The position numbers and the translations under genes were made by a program. From Lysobacterales bacterium (GTDB lineage Bacteria; Pseudomonadota; Gammaproteobacteria; Xanthomonadales; Rhodanobacteraceae): DNA of 32,190 bases. The DNA lies in contig JAJPID010000008.1 of the NCBI GenBank assembly GCA_021324945.1, forward strand, positions 1 through 32,190. Reading direction: 5' to 3'. The notes under the pieces are model-generated. The model had not been told where the DNA came from. It saw nothing but the letters and a program-made list of their open reading frames with translations, and searched no databases. Positions 17,391 to 25,582 of the stretch are shown here, one piece after another (position 1 is the stretch's first letter; each line of letters starts with the position of its first letter).

Positions 17391-18749
17391 ATGCGTTTCA
17401 AGCCACTCAGTCTCGCCCTGATTCTTGCGGCCGCACCGCTGGCAGGCCGCTGCGCGGATCTGCTGGACATCTATCGTCAGGCGCGCGCCAACGATCCGGT
17501 GCTGGCACAGGCGGACGCGCAACGTCTGGCGATCGGCGAAGGCGTGCCGCTGGCGGCCGCCGCCCTGCTGCCGCAGATCTCGGGCAGCATGAGCTTGCAA
17601 CAGAGCGACAATAGCGCTGGATCGAATCAATCCGGCAACGGCGGCCTCGACACGCCGGGCGGCCACATCCGTACGCGTTCGGAATCGCTTTCGCTGGATC
17701 AAACCATTTTCAATCTGCCCGATATCGCCAACCTGCGCGCGGCGAAATCGACCGCCAACGCGCAGGACGCAGCGTACACCGCAGCCGAGCAGGAACTTTT
17801 CATCCGCGTCGCCAGCGCGTACTTCCAGGTGCTTACCGACGAAGACGAAGTGGTTTACGCCAAGGCCAACGAGGACGCCTTCAAGAAGGAATACGACCAG
17901 GCGCAGGCGCAATACCAGGTAGGTTTGGCGGCGATCACCAACGTCTATCAGGCAGATTCGTTCTACCAGGCCGCGCGCACGCAAACCGTCACCGCCGAAA
18001 ACACGCTCGCCAACGATAAGCAGGCGCTGACGCAGATCACCAACCATCCGGTCGAGAACCTCGAGAAGCTGCGCGAAGACTTGCCGCTGGATCCACCCGT
18101 GCCTGCCGACCCCCAGGCTTGGGTGACGCAGGCGCTGGACACAAACCCCAGCATCCTTTCGCAGAAATACAATCTGGAAGCCGCCGAGCATGACGTCACC
18201 GCGGCGCGTGCCGCGCGCCTGCCGACCATCAGCGCCAGCGTCAGCCGCGGTCGTACCACGAGCTGGCTTGAGAACAGCAACTTCGGCAACATCGATTCGG
18301 GCAACGGACGCATCGGCACGACCGTCGGCGTTTTTCTGAGCGTGCCAATTTTCTCCGGTGGTTCGATCCACGCGCACGTGAAGCAGTCGATCTATCAACG
18401 TGACTCGGCACAGGACGCATTGGAAATCCAGCGGCGCCAGATTGTGGCAAACACGCTCAATTCCTATCGCGCGGTACTCGCCGCGATCAGCCAGGTGCAA
18501 TCGAGCAAGGCCGCGGTTGCTTCGGGCCAGAAGGCGCTGGATGCCACGCGCGCCGGCTATCAGGTAGGCACGGAAACGATCCTTGACGTGCTCACAGCGA
18601 TCCAGACGCTGACATCGGCCGAGAGCAGCTATTCGCAGGCGCGGCATGCGCTGGTGTTGGACAAGCTGCTGCTGAAGCAGGCCGCCGGCACGATCAGCTA
18701 CAAGGATCTGCAGGCGGTGAATGCGCTCCTGCAGTCGGACGGGTCTTGA
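17391..18749 (+). CDS. tolC: TolC-family outer-membrane efflux/secretion channel
   Basis: Outer-membrane trimeric channel component for drug efflux or type I secretion. The ATG at 17391 yields 452 residues with a signal peptide (MRFKPLSLALILAAAPLAG, cleavage near residue 21). TolC repeats follow: DLLDIYRQARANDPVLAQAD, an ESLSLDQTIFNLPDI strand, YFQVLTDEDEVVYAKANEDA, and the second-half equivalents RRQIVANTLNSYRAVLAAIS and AGYQVGTETILDVLTAIQTL. The NPSILSQKYNLEAAEHDVTA helix start is diagnostic. No inner-membrane pump or adaptor is beside it, as is usual for the xanthomonad pcm-tolC locus. A TetR gene is divergent upstream. It converges with waaA, 22 bases apart, without an obvious terminator. 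Confidence 0.94.
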   Translation: MRFKPLSLALILAAAPLAGRCADLLDIYRQARANDPVLAQADAQRLAIGEGVPLAAAALLPQISGSMSLQQSDNSAGSNQSGNGGLDTPGGHIRTRSESLSLDQTIFNLPDIANLRAAKSTANAQDAAYTAAEQELFIRVASAYFQVLTDEDEVVYAKANEDAFKKEYDQAQAQYQVGLAAITNVYQADSFYQAARTQTVTAENTLANDKQALTQITNHPVENLEKLREDLPLDPPVPADPQAWVTQALDTNPSILSQKYNLEAAEHDVTAARAARLPTISASVSRGRTTSWLENSNFGNIDSGNGRIGTTVGVFLSVPIFSGGSIHAHVKQSIYQRDSAQDALEIQRRQIVANTLNSYRAVLAAISQVQSSKAAVASGQKALDATRAGYQVGTETILDVLTAIQTLTSAESSYSQARHALVLDKLLLKQAAGTISYKDLQAVNALLQSDGS

Positions 18750-18771
18750 CCCGCATCGCGCTGCCGGCGAG

Positions 18772-20109
18772 CTAACGAACCTGCTCGTCGTCGCGGATCG
18801 AAGCCGCTTTCGTTTTTGACGGGGAGTTGAGACCCGCCCTGCGCCGCGCAAACATCCGTTCGATCAGCACCATCGTGCGACGCACCGCACCGCGTTCACG
18901 CGCGAACACCACTCGTGCTGCCAGACCCATGCGCAGCCGCAACACCGGATCGCGCAGCAGCTCCAGCACGGTCGCGCCAAGTTCCTGCGCCGATTGCACG
19001 CGGCGCGCACCGCCCGCCTCGATCAGGCTCTGCGTGATCTCCTCGAAATTGAAGGTGTAAGGACCGACCAGCACGGGCTTTGCGAGCGATGCAGGTTCCA
19101 GCACATTGTGACCGCCGATGGGTGCGAGGCTGCCGGCGACGAAAGCGAGATCGCTGGCGGCGTAATGGCGCATCATCGCGCCCATCACGTCGATCACGTA
19201 GCACTGGCAATCGCGATCCGGCCGCTCGGTGCCGCTATGCGTGGTCACGTTGAAGCCCAGATTGCGCGCGGAATGCTCGACGGTGCGGAAACGCTCCGGA
19301 TGCCGCGGCGCGATCAGCAACAGCGCATCCGGCAGACGCGCCAGCACCGCGAGATGCGCCTCGAACACCGCCAGCTCCTCGCCTTCGTGCGTGCTGGCGG
19401 CCATCCACACAGGCCTCTGTTCGCCCCAGCTTTTTCGCAACATTTCGCCGCGCTCTCGCACACCGTGCGGCAGCGGCATGTCGAATTTCAGATTGCCCGC
19501 CACGCTGACACACGCGGGATCGGCACCGAGTGCGCGATAGCGGCGCGCATCCGCGTGTGATTGCGCGGCGACATGGCCGACATTGCCCAAAGCCTTCTTG
19601 ACCAGCGGCCGGATCGGCGCGTATGCGCGGAGGGAGCGCTCCGACAACCGCGCGTTGGCAATCACCAGCGGGATGCCGCGCACGCCGCAGAGGTGAAAGA
19701 GGTTCGGCCAAATTTCTGTTTCCATGATCACCGCGAGGCTGGGGCGGACGCGATCGAAAAACCTTTCCACCGCGCGCGGCAGGTCGTAGGGAAGATAGAC
19801 GTGGAAGACGTCGTCGCCCAGTTGCGAACGCACGCGTTCGGAGCCCGTGGGCGTCACCGTGGTTACCACCATCGGGGCGCGCGGATAGCGGCGGCGCAAG
19901 GCCTGGATCAGCGGCAACGCGGCGTTGACTTCGCCCACCGACACCGCGTGGACCCAGATGCTGTCGCGCAGGCCTGGATCGGGAAAGAAACCGAACCGCT
20001 CGCGCCAGCGCGCGAAGTAGCCGCGATAGCGAAAGCCGCGCGCGAACAGGCGCCACACGATGACCGGCGTGGCGAGATAGATCGCGATGGTGTAGAGGAA
20101 TCGCAGCAT
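18772..20109 (-). CDS. waaA: 3-deoxy-D-manno-octulosonic acid (Kdo) transferase
   Basis: Transfers Kdo from CMP-Kdo to lipid IVA at the cytoplasmic face of the inner membrane, starting the inner core of LPS. The 445-residue GT30 protein has an N-terminal hydrophobic anchor (about 3-22). The catalytic E60 lies in WVHAVSVGEVNAA, at the same position as in E. coli WaaA. Other conserved blocks are VVTTVTPTGSERV, YLPYDLPRAVERFFDRVRPS, METEIWPNLFH, ANARLSERS, GNLKFD, AASTHEGEELAVFEAH, LIAPRHPERF, and FVAGSLAPIGGHNVLEPASL. It is divergent from the acyltransferase gene with only 68 bases between starts. Confidence 0.97.
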   Translation of the reverse strand: MLRFLYTIAIYLATPVIVWRLFARGFRYRGYFARWRERFGFFPDPGLRDSIWVHAVSVGEVNAALPLIQALRRRYPRAPMVVTTVTPTGSERVRSQLGDDVFHVYLPYDLPRAVERFFDRVRPSLAVIMETEIWPNLFHLCGVRGIPLVIANARLSERSLRAYAPIRPLVKKALGNVGHVAAQSHADARRYRALGADPACVSVAGNLKFDMPLPHGVRERGEMLRKSWGEQRPVWMAASTHEGEELAVFEAHLAVLARLPDALLLIAPRHPERFRTVEHSARNLGFNVTTHSGTERPDRDCQCYVIDVMGAMMRHYAASDLAFVAGSLAPIGGHNVLEPASLAKPVLVGPYTFNFEEITQSLIEAGGARRVQSAQELGATVLELLRDPVLRLRMGLAARVVFARERGAVRRTMVLIERMFARRRAGLNSPSKTKAASIRDDEQVR

Positions 20110-20177
20110 GCGCGCATTGGAGGAGGCGGCGCGAGTATAGCTAGGGCTGACCGTGCGATTGCTATCATCGCGCGCTC

Positions 20178-21092
20178 ATGCAACGGCCCGCCTTCCACGC
20201 ATCGCTGCTCGCGCCGCAGAACTGGCCGGCGTGGCTGGGCGCGGCTGCGCTGAAGTTGCTCGTCGCATTGCCGTACAAGTGGATCCTGCGCGCAGGTGCG
20301 CTCTGCGGCGTGGGGTTGGCGCCACTCACTCGTGAACGCCGGCGCGTGGTCGCACACAATCTTGAATTGTGTTTTCCGCAAATGGACGACGATACGCGCG
20401 CACGTCTATGCGACGCGGCGCTCCGCGACATGGGCCTGATGCTTGGCGAATTCGCGCTGGGCTGGATGGCGAGCGACCGCAAGCTCGCGAAGCTGCCGGT
20501 GACAATCGAGGGGCTTGAACATCTGCAGGCGCTGCGCGAACAGGGCCGCGGTGCGCTGCTGGTCGGCGGACATTTTTCGCATCTGGAATTGTGCGCGCGC
20601 CTGATTTCGCGGCAGTTGCGCATCGCCGGCATGTATCGGCGCATGGATTCCGAAGTTTTCGAATGGATCGTGTTGCGCGCGCGGCTGGGTTACGCCGATG
20701 CGATGTTCGACAAGGACGAACTGCGCGGGTGCGTGAAATACATGAAACGCGGCGGTTTCGTCTGGTACGCGCCGGATCAGGATATGCGCGGCAAGGACAG
20801 CGTGTTCGCGCCGTTTTTCGGCATTCCCGCGTCGACCATCACCGCCACGCATCATCTGGCACGGCTTTCCGGCGCGGCGGTGGTTCCGTTCTTCCACCGG
20901 CGTTTGCCGCAAGGGGGTTACGCGCTGCGGCTGGAAGCGCCGCTCGCGAATTTTCCGAGCGGCGACGTGCTCGCCGACACCGCGCGCATCAACGCGCTGA
21001 TCGAACGCATGGTGCTGGAGGCGCCCGAGCAATACCTGTGGTCGCACAAGCGGTTCAAGACCAGGCCACCGGGAATGGCCGGAGTGTATTGA
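20178..21092 (+). CDS. Late lipid A acyltransferase (LpxL/LpxM family)
   Basis: Adds a secondary acyl chain to Kdo2-lipid IVA, the step that follows WaaA. The 304-residue protein has an N-terminal hydrophobic/amphipathic membrane segment (about 18-50). The catalytic HX4E motif H132-FSHL-E137 is in LLVGGHFSHLELCARLI. Further family segments are IAGMYRRMDSEVFEWIVLRAR, GGFVWYAPDQDMRGKDSVFA, FFGIPASTITATHHLARLSG, and the C-terminal PEQYLWSHKRFKTRPPG. LpxL and LpxM cannot be told apart by eye; the sequence is nearer the HtrB-like lauroyl type. It is divergent from waaA; TATCAT at 20163-20168 is a possible -10 box just before the ATG. Confidence 0.94.
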   Translation: MQRPAFHASLLAPQNWPAWLGAAALKLLVALPYKWILRAGALCGVGLAPLTRERRRVVAHNLELCFPQMDDDTRARLCDAALRDMGLMLGEFALGWMASDRKLAKLPVTIEGLEHLQALREQGRGALLVGGHFSHLELCARLISRQLRIAGMYRRMDSEVFEWIVLRARLGYADAMFDKDELRGCVKYMKRGGFVWYAPDQDMRGKDSVFAPFFGIPASTITATHHLARLSGAAVVPFFHRRLPQGGYALRLEAPLANFPSGDVLADTARINALIERMVLEAPEQYLWSHKRFKTRPPGMAGVY

Positions 21093-21093
21093 T

Positions 21094-21135
21094 GGTCGAC
21101 GGTCGGCGCTTAAAGCTTCTTCCGCTCACCGCTCA
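21094..21135. repeat. Heptamer inverted-array element B
   Basis: Two 7-bp units, GGTCGAC (21094) and GGTCGGC (21101), are followed by a 14-base spacer holding AAGCTT. Two exact copies of CCGCTCA (21122 and 21129) then read as TGAGCGG on the other strand. The right arm supplies the last codons and the TGA stop of the convergent GT2 gene (21126-21128). The left arm begins two bases after the acyltransferase stop, so the element exactly fills the convergent gap. Confidence 0.6.
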
Positions 21136-21884
21136 CGATTTTTGCGCGCCTCGAACAACTTCGCATACTTCAGGAAAACGTAGAACGCGCCGATCACGCT
21201 GGCGATGAAGCCCGCCCAACCGGAGAGAAAATAGCGTTTGAAAACGTATTGGCGCAGAAAGAACACCGGCGGATACAACACCATCATCAAACCCGCGAAA
21301 CGCTGCCGCCGCGCGCGCTTGTGATCGAGCATGCCAGAGGAATAGCGATTGATCTTCTCCACACGCGCTGCGATGTCAGCGTCGCCGTCGTTGATGAAAT
21401 CCGCGCGCCACAAGGTTTTCACTGGGCCGTCCACTTCCACCGCCGCATGCACCGGCACCTTGTTCATGCACGCGCGGCGGCGGTCGAACAGTCGCAGGTG
21501 GCCGTTGCGATGGCTCCAGCGCGATTGCGCCGTCCAGAACATCCGCTCGCGCCGCGGCAGACGGAAACCCGCAGCGCGCGGATTTTCCAATGCGCGTTCG
21601 ATGACCTCGCGCGTGCCGGGCGAAAGCACCTCGTCCGCGTCGATGTTGAGGATCCAGTCGTGGCTTGCCATGTCGTACGCGCGCTGCTTCTGCGGGCCGT
21701 AATCGTCGAACGGATGCACCGCCACCCGCGCGCCGAACCGCTTCGCGATATCGACCGTGGCATCGGTCGAACCGGAATCCAGCACCACGATCTCGTCGGC
21801 GAAATCCGCCGCGGCGAGGCACCGCTCCAGCGTGTCGGCGTTGTTGTAGGTGATGATCACCAGCGAGAACTTTTCACGCGGCAT
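21126..21884 (-). CDS. Glycosyltransferase family 2, WaaE/KdtX-like
   Basis: Cytosolic-face transferase of the LPS core type. The GT-A fold begins FSLVIITYNNADTLERCL, with VVLDSGSTDAT and the metal-binding NIDADEVLS (DxD). The later FRLPRRERMF, GHLRLFDRRRA and VHAAVEVDG segments fit the WaaE-like beta-glucosyltransferases. A hydrophobic C-terminal hairpin (about 205-245) may hold it to the membrane. I chose the ATG at 21884 (252 residues, starting MPREKFSLVII), giving an 11-base overlap with the ligase gene; the ATG at 21935 would add 17 unconserved residues. The last residues and stop come from repeat element B. Confidence 0.88.
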   Translation of the reverse strand: MPREKFSLVIITYNNADTLERCLAAADFADEIVVLDSGSTDATVDIAKRFGARVAVHPFDDYGPQKQRAYDMASHDWILNIDADEVLSPGTREVIERALENPRAAGFRLPRRERMFWTAQSRWSHRNGHLRLFDRRRACMNKVPVHAAVEVDGPVKTLWRADFINDGDADIAARVEKINRYSSGMLDHKRARRQRFAGLMMVLYPPVFFLRQYVFKRYFLSGWAGFIASVIGAFYVFLKYAKLFEARKNRER

Positions 21885-23169
21885 GCCTGTCTTCCATTTC
21901 TGGCGCGGATACCCGCTGATCGGCCAATCCGGCACTCCATAGACTGAGCAGCCACCAGAACAGCACGCCCCACCACGCCGAATAGAACGCGAGGTGAGTG
22001 TTGATCGGAAACAGCATCACAAACAACGCCACGCTTGCAGGCCATGCACGCTCACGCGCATTCGCATCGGAGCGCCTCCATACGCGCAGCGCCAGCACGA
22101 TGCCCAGCAGCCACAAGGCCAGCCCGAGCGCGCCGGTGTCGTCCAGGATCTCCAGCACGATCTGGTGCGGATGGCAGGCGCCCTCGCCCGGGCCGCAACT
22201 TTCTTCGGTGAGGAAATGATCAGCGGGCGATGCGAACTGCGGATAGGCGTAGCGGAAGCCGCGCACGCCCACGCCGGTGAGCGGATGCGCGGCGTACATC
22301 TTCGCCGCCACCTGCCAGATTTCCATTCGTCCGCTCAACGCGGCATCCAGCCCTTGCGCAGAATCATTGAATACCAGCAGCGTGCGCTGCATGCGCTGAT
22401 CGAAACGCGGCGAGGTTTTCCAGGCGATGCCCACGGCCAGCGCGGCGATCACGGCCGCCGCCGCGACCCACAACGCAAAACGTGCCGGCGCGCGCGCCTC
22501 GTGCCACAGGAACGCGATCGCGACCAGCGCGTACATCAGCCACGCCGAGCGTTCGCCCGCCAGCAGCACCGGACCCATCAGGAATAGCAGCGCGACGACC
22601 GTTCCCGTGCGGCCGAAGCGCTCCCGCGCGCTCCACAACACGAACGGCGACAGCACCGCCAGCACCGGCCCCAGTTTCAAATCGTCTGCGCCGAAGATGC
22701 CGGAGATGCGCTGCGCTTCCGCATGCCCCCCCAAGCTGTAGCCGGTGAAACTCTGCACCCAGGCGTCGAGCGCCCACAGCGCGGCGATCAGGCCGGTAAA
22801 AAAATACAGCGCGCGCAATCGCACATCGTCGCGCACGATCCAGCACACGTAGCAGCCGAATGGCGCAAAGCGGATCAGCGCCGCGACCGTGCTCCAGCTC
22901 TTGTTCGCATCGATCGCGCCGAAAGCCGAAATCAGCGCGGCGGCGAAGTAGCATCCCCACAGTGCGAGCAGCAATCGCGCTGAGCGTTCGTTCGTACGCA
23001 ACGCCGACGCTCGCATTAACAGGATCAGCGCGCCGATCAAACACGCGAGCACTGCGGCTTCGCTGGCGCGCCCGAACGGCAGCAGGAAAATCACCGCGGC
23101 GATCGGCAACAGTGATGCGAGCTTGTTGACACGGTGAAGCGCGCTGGGGAACAAGCGATCGGCCTGCAT
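21874..23169 (-). CDS. O-antigen ligase/polymerase family (WaaL-like, Wzy_C domain)
   Basis: Polytopic inner-membrane protein of 431 residues with about eleven to twelve hydrophobic helices. It probably ligates undecaprenyl-linked O-antigen to lipid A-core in the periplasm. The Wzy_C signature is present: LSGRMEIWQVAAKMYAAHPL with TGVGVRGFRYAYP, then a periplasmic loop ending ACHPHQIVLEILDDTGALGL, which holds the catalytic-loop His and Arg residues expected in WaaL. Ligases and polymerases share this domain; ligase is favoured by the neighbouring core-sugar transferases. It overlaps the GT2 gene at its 3' end. Repeat element C lies directly upstream of its ATG. Confidence 0.88.
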   Translation of the reverse strand: MQADRLFPSALHRVNKLASLLPIAAVIFLLPFGRASEAAVLACLIGALILLMRASALRTNERSARLLLALWGCYFAAALISAFGAIDANKSWSTVAALIRFAPFGCYVCWIVRDDVRLRALYFFTGLIAALWALDAWVQSFTGYSLGGHAEAQRISGIFGADDLKLGPVLAVLSPFVLWSARERFGRTGTVVALLFLMGPVLLAGERSAWLMYALVAIAFLWHEARAPARFALWVAAAAVIAALAVGIAWKTSPRFDQRMQRTLLVFNDSAQGLDAALSGRMEIWQVAAKMYAAHPLTGVGVRGFRYAYPQFASPADHFLTEESCGPGEGACHPHQIVLEILDDTGALGLALWLLGIVLALRVWRRSDANARERAWPASVALFVMLFPINTHLAFYSAWWGVLFWWLLSLWSAGLADQRVSAPEMEDRHAA

Positions 23170-23188
23170 GAAAACAGCCGCGATTGTA

Positions 23189-23279
23189 GTGAGGGGTGGG
23201 CCGTGAGCGGCGATTGATGAGCGGTGAGCGGCAAAAAAGTGCTGTCCCGAAGCTCTTCCCGCTGACCGCTGACGTCTCC
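23189..23279. repeat. Heptamer inverted-array element C
   Basis: Six 7-bp units stand in register: GTGAGGG (23189), GTGGGCC (23196), GTGAGCG (23203), GCGATTG (23210), ATGAGCG (23217) and GTGAGCG (23224). A 28-base spacer follows, then CCGCTGA (23259), CCGCTGA (23266) and CGTCTCC (23273) in the opposite sense. The last complements to GGAGACG, the unit of element A. The spacer contains AAAAAGTGCTGTCCCG, which recurs exactly at 25581-25596. The element occupies the gap between the GT4 stop and the ligase start. Confidence 0.7.
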
Positions 23280-23283
23280 AGCA

Positions 23284-24444
23284 TCACGCCGCCGCGACTT
23301 CTGCATACAACTTCAGCGTCGCCTGCTGCATGTCGATCAAACGGTAGTTGTGCAGCGGCGCGATCGGTGGCGCCACGCGCAGCAGTTCGGCTGCGCGTTC
23401 GATCAGTTTTTCGACGTCGCCCGGCGGCACGCGCCCGGCCGGATACAACTCGGCCAGCAGCTCGCCCACGCCGCCGTGCGCGTAACCGAGCACAGGCCGG
23501 CACAGCGCCAGCGCCTCGACTACGGTGCGGCCGAAACTCTCGGGCTGGTTGGACAACTGCAACACCAGCGCGGATTCAGCGTAGATGTCGCGTACGTCCG
23601 CGCGCGCCGACGAGAACACTACCGCGTCCGCAACGCCGCGCTCCTGCGCAAGCGCGCGCAATTCGGCGAAGTACGCTTCGCGGCCGGGCTCGACCGCGCC
23701 AAGCAACAGCAGGCGCGTTTCGATCCCCCGCGCGCGCAAACCGGCGACCAGCGCGATCGCGTCGGCGTGGCCTTTCAAACGCGTGCCGCGCCCGGGCAAG
23801 GTCAACAGTGGAAAGCCCGCGAGCTGGGGGAACTCGCTGAAGAAGCGCTGCCGCCATGCATCGTCGGGGCGATAGCCATAGGGAAATTCGCCCGGATCGA
23901 TGCCGCGCGGAATCACAGTCAGGCGGGAAGGATCGACACGGTAGTGACTCAGCACGAAATCGCGCACCGTCTGCGATACCACGATTACGCGCTCGCCGCG
24001 TGTCATGATGCGGCTGTAATTGCCCGGTGAATTCAAACCGTGCACGGTGGTGACGAAATGCGGTCGCGGCTTGATGCCGCGCAGCGCCAGCCAGGTCATC
24101 CACGCGGGCAGGCGCGAACGCGCGTGCACGATATCTGGTCGGATTTCCTCCAACAGCCGCCGCAACGGCCGCACGTGACGCAGCGTGCGCAGCGATTTCT
24201 TCGCCAGATCCAGCGGCACGTGTTCGCTGCCTTCGGCTTGCAGACGCGATACTAGCCGGCCGCCGGTGGAGATCACCACCGAGCGATGGCCCGCCTGCAC
24301 CAGGGCTCGCGCGATCTCCAGCGTGGAACGCTCGGCACCACCGTTTTCCAGCGCGGGCAGCAATTGCACCACAGTCAGCGGTCGGTCGGGGGGAATGAGT
24401 TCGGCCATCGGGGTCGACCCGGGCGTGGTGTGCGCGGAATACAT
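23284..24444 (-). CDS. Glycosyltransferase family 4 (LPS core/surface glycan type)
   Basis: GT-B fold transferase of 386 residues using a nucleotide sugar in the cytosol. The N-terminal domain opens VVQLLPALENGGAERSTLEI, typical of GT4 enzymes. FVTTVHGLNSPGNYSRIM and RVIVVSQTVRDFVLSHY follow, then the donor-binding half: VIPRGIDPGEF, TLPGRGTRLKGHADAIAL, and the E-x7-E motif in QPESFGRTVVEALALCRPVL. The first ATG (24444) and the one at 24408 (MAELIPPDRP) both lack a clear ribosome-binding site; the conserved fold starts after the second, so the shorter start is quite possible. It lies upstream of the ligase and GT2 genes on the same strand. Donor and acceptor sugars are unknown. Confidence 0.9.
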   Translation of the reverse strand: MYSAHTTPGSTPMAELIPPDRPLTVVQLLPALENGGAERSTLEIARALVQAGHRSVVISTGGRLVSRLQAEGSEHVPLDLAKKSLRTLRHVRPLRRLLEEIRPDIVHARSRLPAWMTWLALRGIKPRPHFVTTVHGLNSPGNYSRIMTRGERVIVVSQTVRDFVLSHYRVDPSRLTVIPRGIDPGEFPYGYRPDDAWRQRFFSEFPQLAGFPLLTLPGRGTRLKGHADAIALVAGLRARGIETRLLLLGAVEPGREAYFAELRALAQERGVADAVVFSSARADVRDIYAESALVLQLSNQPESFGRTVVEALALCRPVLGYAHGGVGELLAELYPAGRVPPGDVEKLIERAAELLRVAPPIAPLHNYRLIDMQQATLKLYAEVAAA

Positions 24445-24462
24445 GAAGAGCTACAAGCAAGA

Positions 24463-24643
24463 AACACGCCGTGCTTGCAAGTGGGAGAAACACTCAAAAG
24501 CGCCGCGAGCAAAGACAGAATCTGCTCCGGGCGCGAACCGGGGTTGCGCGACGCCGGAGCGCAGCAGCCGGAGCGTACACGTCAGTACGCGAGGATTGCT
24601 TGGCCCCAAAGCGGTACATCCATGTGCGAGATTGCAGCCGCCT
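24463..24643. repeat. Intergenic region, candidate dispersed repeat
   Basis: No protein family is recognised in this 180-base stretch between the GT4 gene and the zf-CHCC gene. It contains CAAGCA...TGCTTG (a hairpin near 24456-24479), a repeated GCCGGAGCG (about 24551 and 24566), and the palindrome-flanked GTAC-ACGTCA-GTAC (about 24574). The composition and motif set recall dispersed intergenic repeats I associate with xanthomonad genomes, but I cannot confirm copy number here. Confidence 0.35.
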
Positions 24644-24859
24644 TCAGTGATTTTCCTTCAGAACGAACACCGCGCCGCAATAGGGGCACTGCGATTCGCC
24701 GCCATCGTCCTCGATCGGCAGATACACGCGCGGATGCGAGTTCCACAGCGCCATCTCCGGAAGCGGACAAGACAGCGGCAACTGCGCGCGGGAGATTTCG
24801 TAGCGGCGTTGTGCGTTGGCCTGTTGCGCTGTGTGTTCGAGGGCGGGCGGGCTGCTCAT
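24644..24859 (-). CDS. Zinc-finger zf-CHCC domain protein
   Basis: A 71-residue protein with the CHCC zinc site found in mitochondrial NDUFS6 and many small proteobacterial proteins: C31 in LSCPLP, H42 in NSHPRVYLPI, C58 and C61 in QCPYCGAVFVL. The first 20 residues are poorly conserved and probably disordered. The bacterial function is not established; the gene often lies near envelope or aminotransferase genes in this group. The reading frame and the C-terminal EDDGGESQCPYCGA segment are diagnostic. No strong ribosome-binding site precedes the ATG at 24859. Confidence 0.9.
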   Translation of the reverse strand: MSSPPALEHTAQQANAQRRYEISRAQLPLSCPLPEMALWNSHPRVYLPIEDDGGESQCPYCGAVFVLKENH

Positions 24860-24910
24860 GGCGCGGACTTGCGGAAAAGGGAGCCGACATTCTAACCAAC
24901 CTGCCCTGTC

Positions 24911-25523
24911 TCATTTCCCCTTTGCGGCCTGCTGCTCGAGCGGCAGCAGCTTGGTCTGGAACGCGCGCGACTCGATCGCTTCTGTCGTGATCGTCAGCGC
25001 ATCGCCCACCCTCGGTACGCCCGTGCCCACGCCGAAGGTACCGCGGTCGGAGGCGGTGCTTGCGCCGAATCCCAGCGCCGGCGCTGCGATCATCGGGTAG
25101 GTGCCGGCTTTATTGAGTGTGACGTCCAGCGTCACCGAACGTGTCACGCCGTGCACGGTCAGATTTCTCGTCACGTTGAATCGATTTGCCGGTGGCGATC
25201 ACCCTCCTGCTCACGAAAGTGATTGCCGGATATTTCGCCGCATCCAGAAATCCGGGCCCCAGCAACTGCCGGTCCAGCGCCGGCACGTGGGTCTGCAGGC
25301 TCGACACGGGAATATCGACGCGCACCGAAGATTTTTCCGGGTGCTGCGTGTCGTAGGTCAGCGTGCCCGCGATGCTGTCGAACTCGCCGCTGGGGTGCGA
25401 ATAACCCAGATGTTCCCAAGAAAACAACACCTGAGTGTGCGCGGGATCGAGCGTGTAGGTGACCGGCCCGGCAGTGGCGGCGGTGGCGAGCAATGCGGCG
25501 GCCAAGGCAATTGCGGTTTTCAT
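24911..25523 (-). pseudogene. yceI: YceI-family periplasmic protein, frameshifted
   Basis: YceI proteins are periplasmic, lipocalin-like carriers that bind isoprenoid chains. The 5' part, from the ATG at 25523 (AAGGAG eight bases upstream), codes a signal peptide (MKTAIALAAALLATAATAG) and the conserved YTLDPAHTQVLFSWEHLGYS, DTQHPEKSSVRVDIPVSSLQ, and FLDAAKYPAITFVS. At about 25187-25192 the frame fails. The family continuation NRFNVTRNLTVHGVTRSVTL is in another frame and runs to the stop at 24911, with FGVGTGVPRVGDALTITTEA intact. The simplest explanation is loss of two bases, one GC of GGCGCA. Both halves look otherwise healthy, so the lesion is recent or a sequencing/assembly error. Confidence 0.88.
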
Positions 25524-25582
25524 CGGCCTCTCCTTCCAATGTGTGGCGTTCGCGCGTGTCGCAGAGCTATCAGAGTGTTGAA

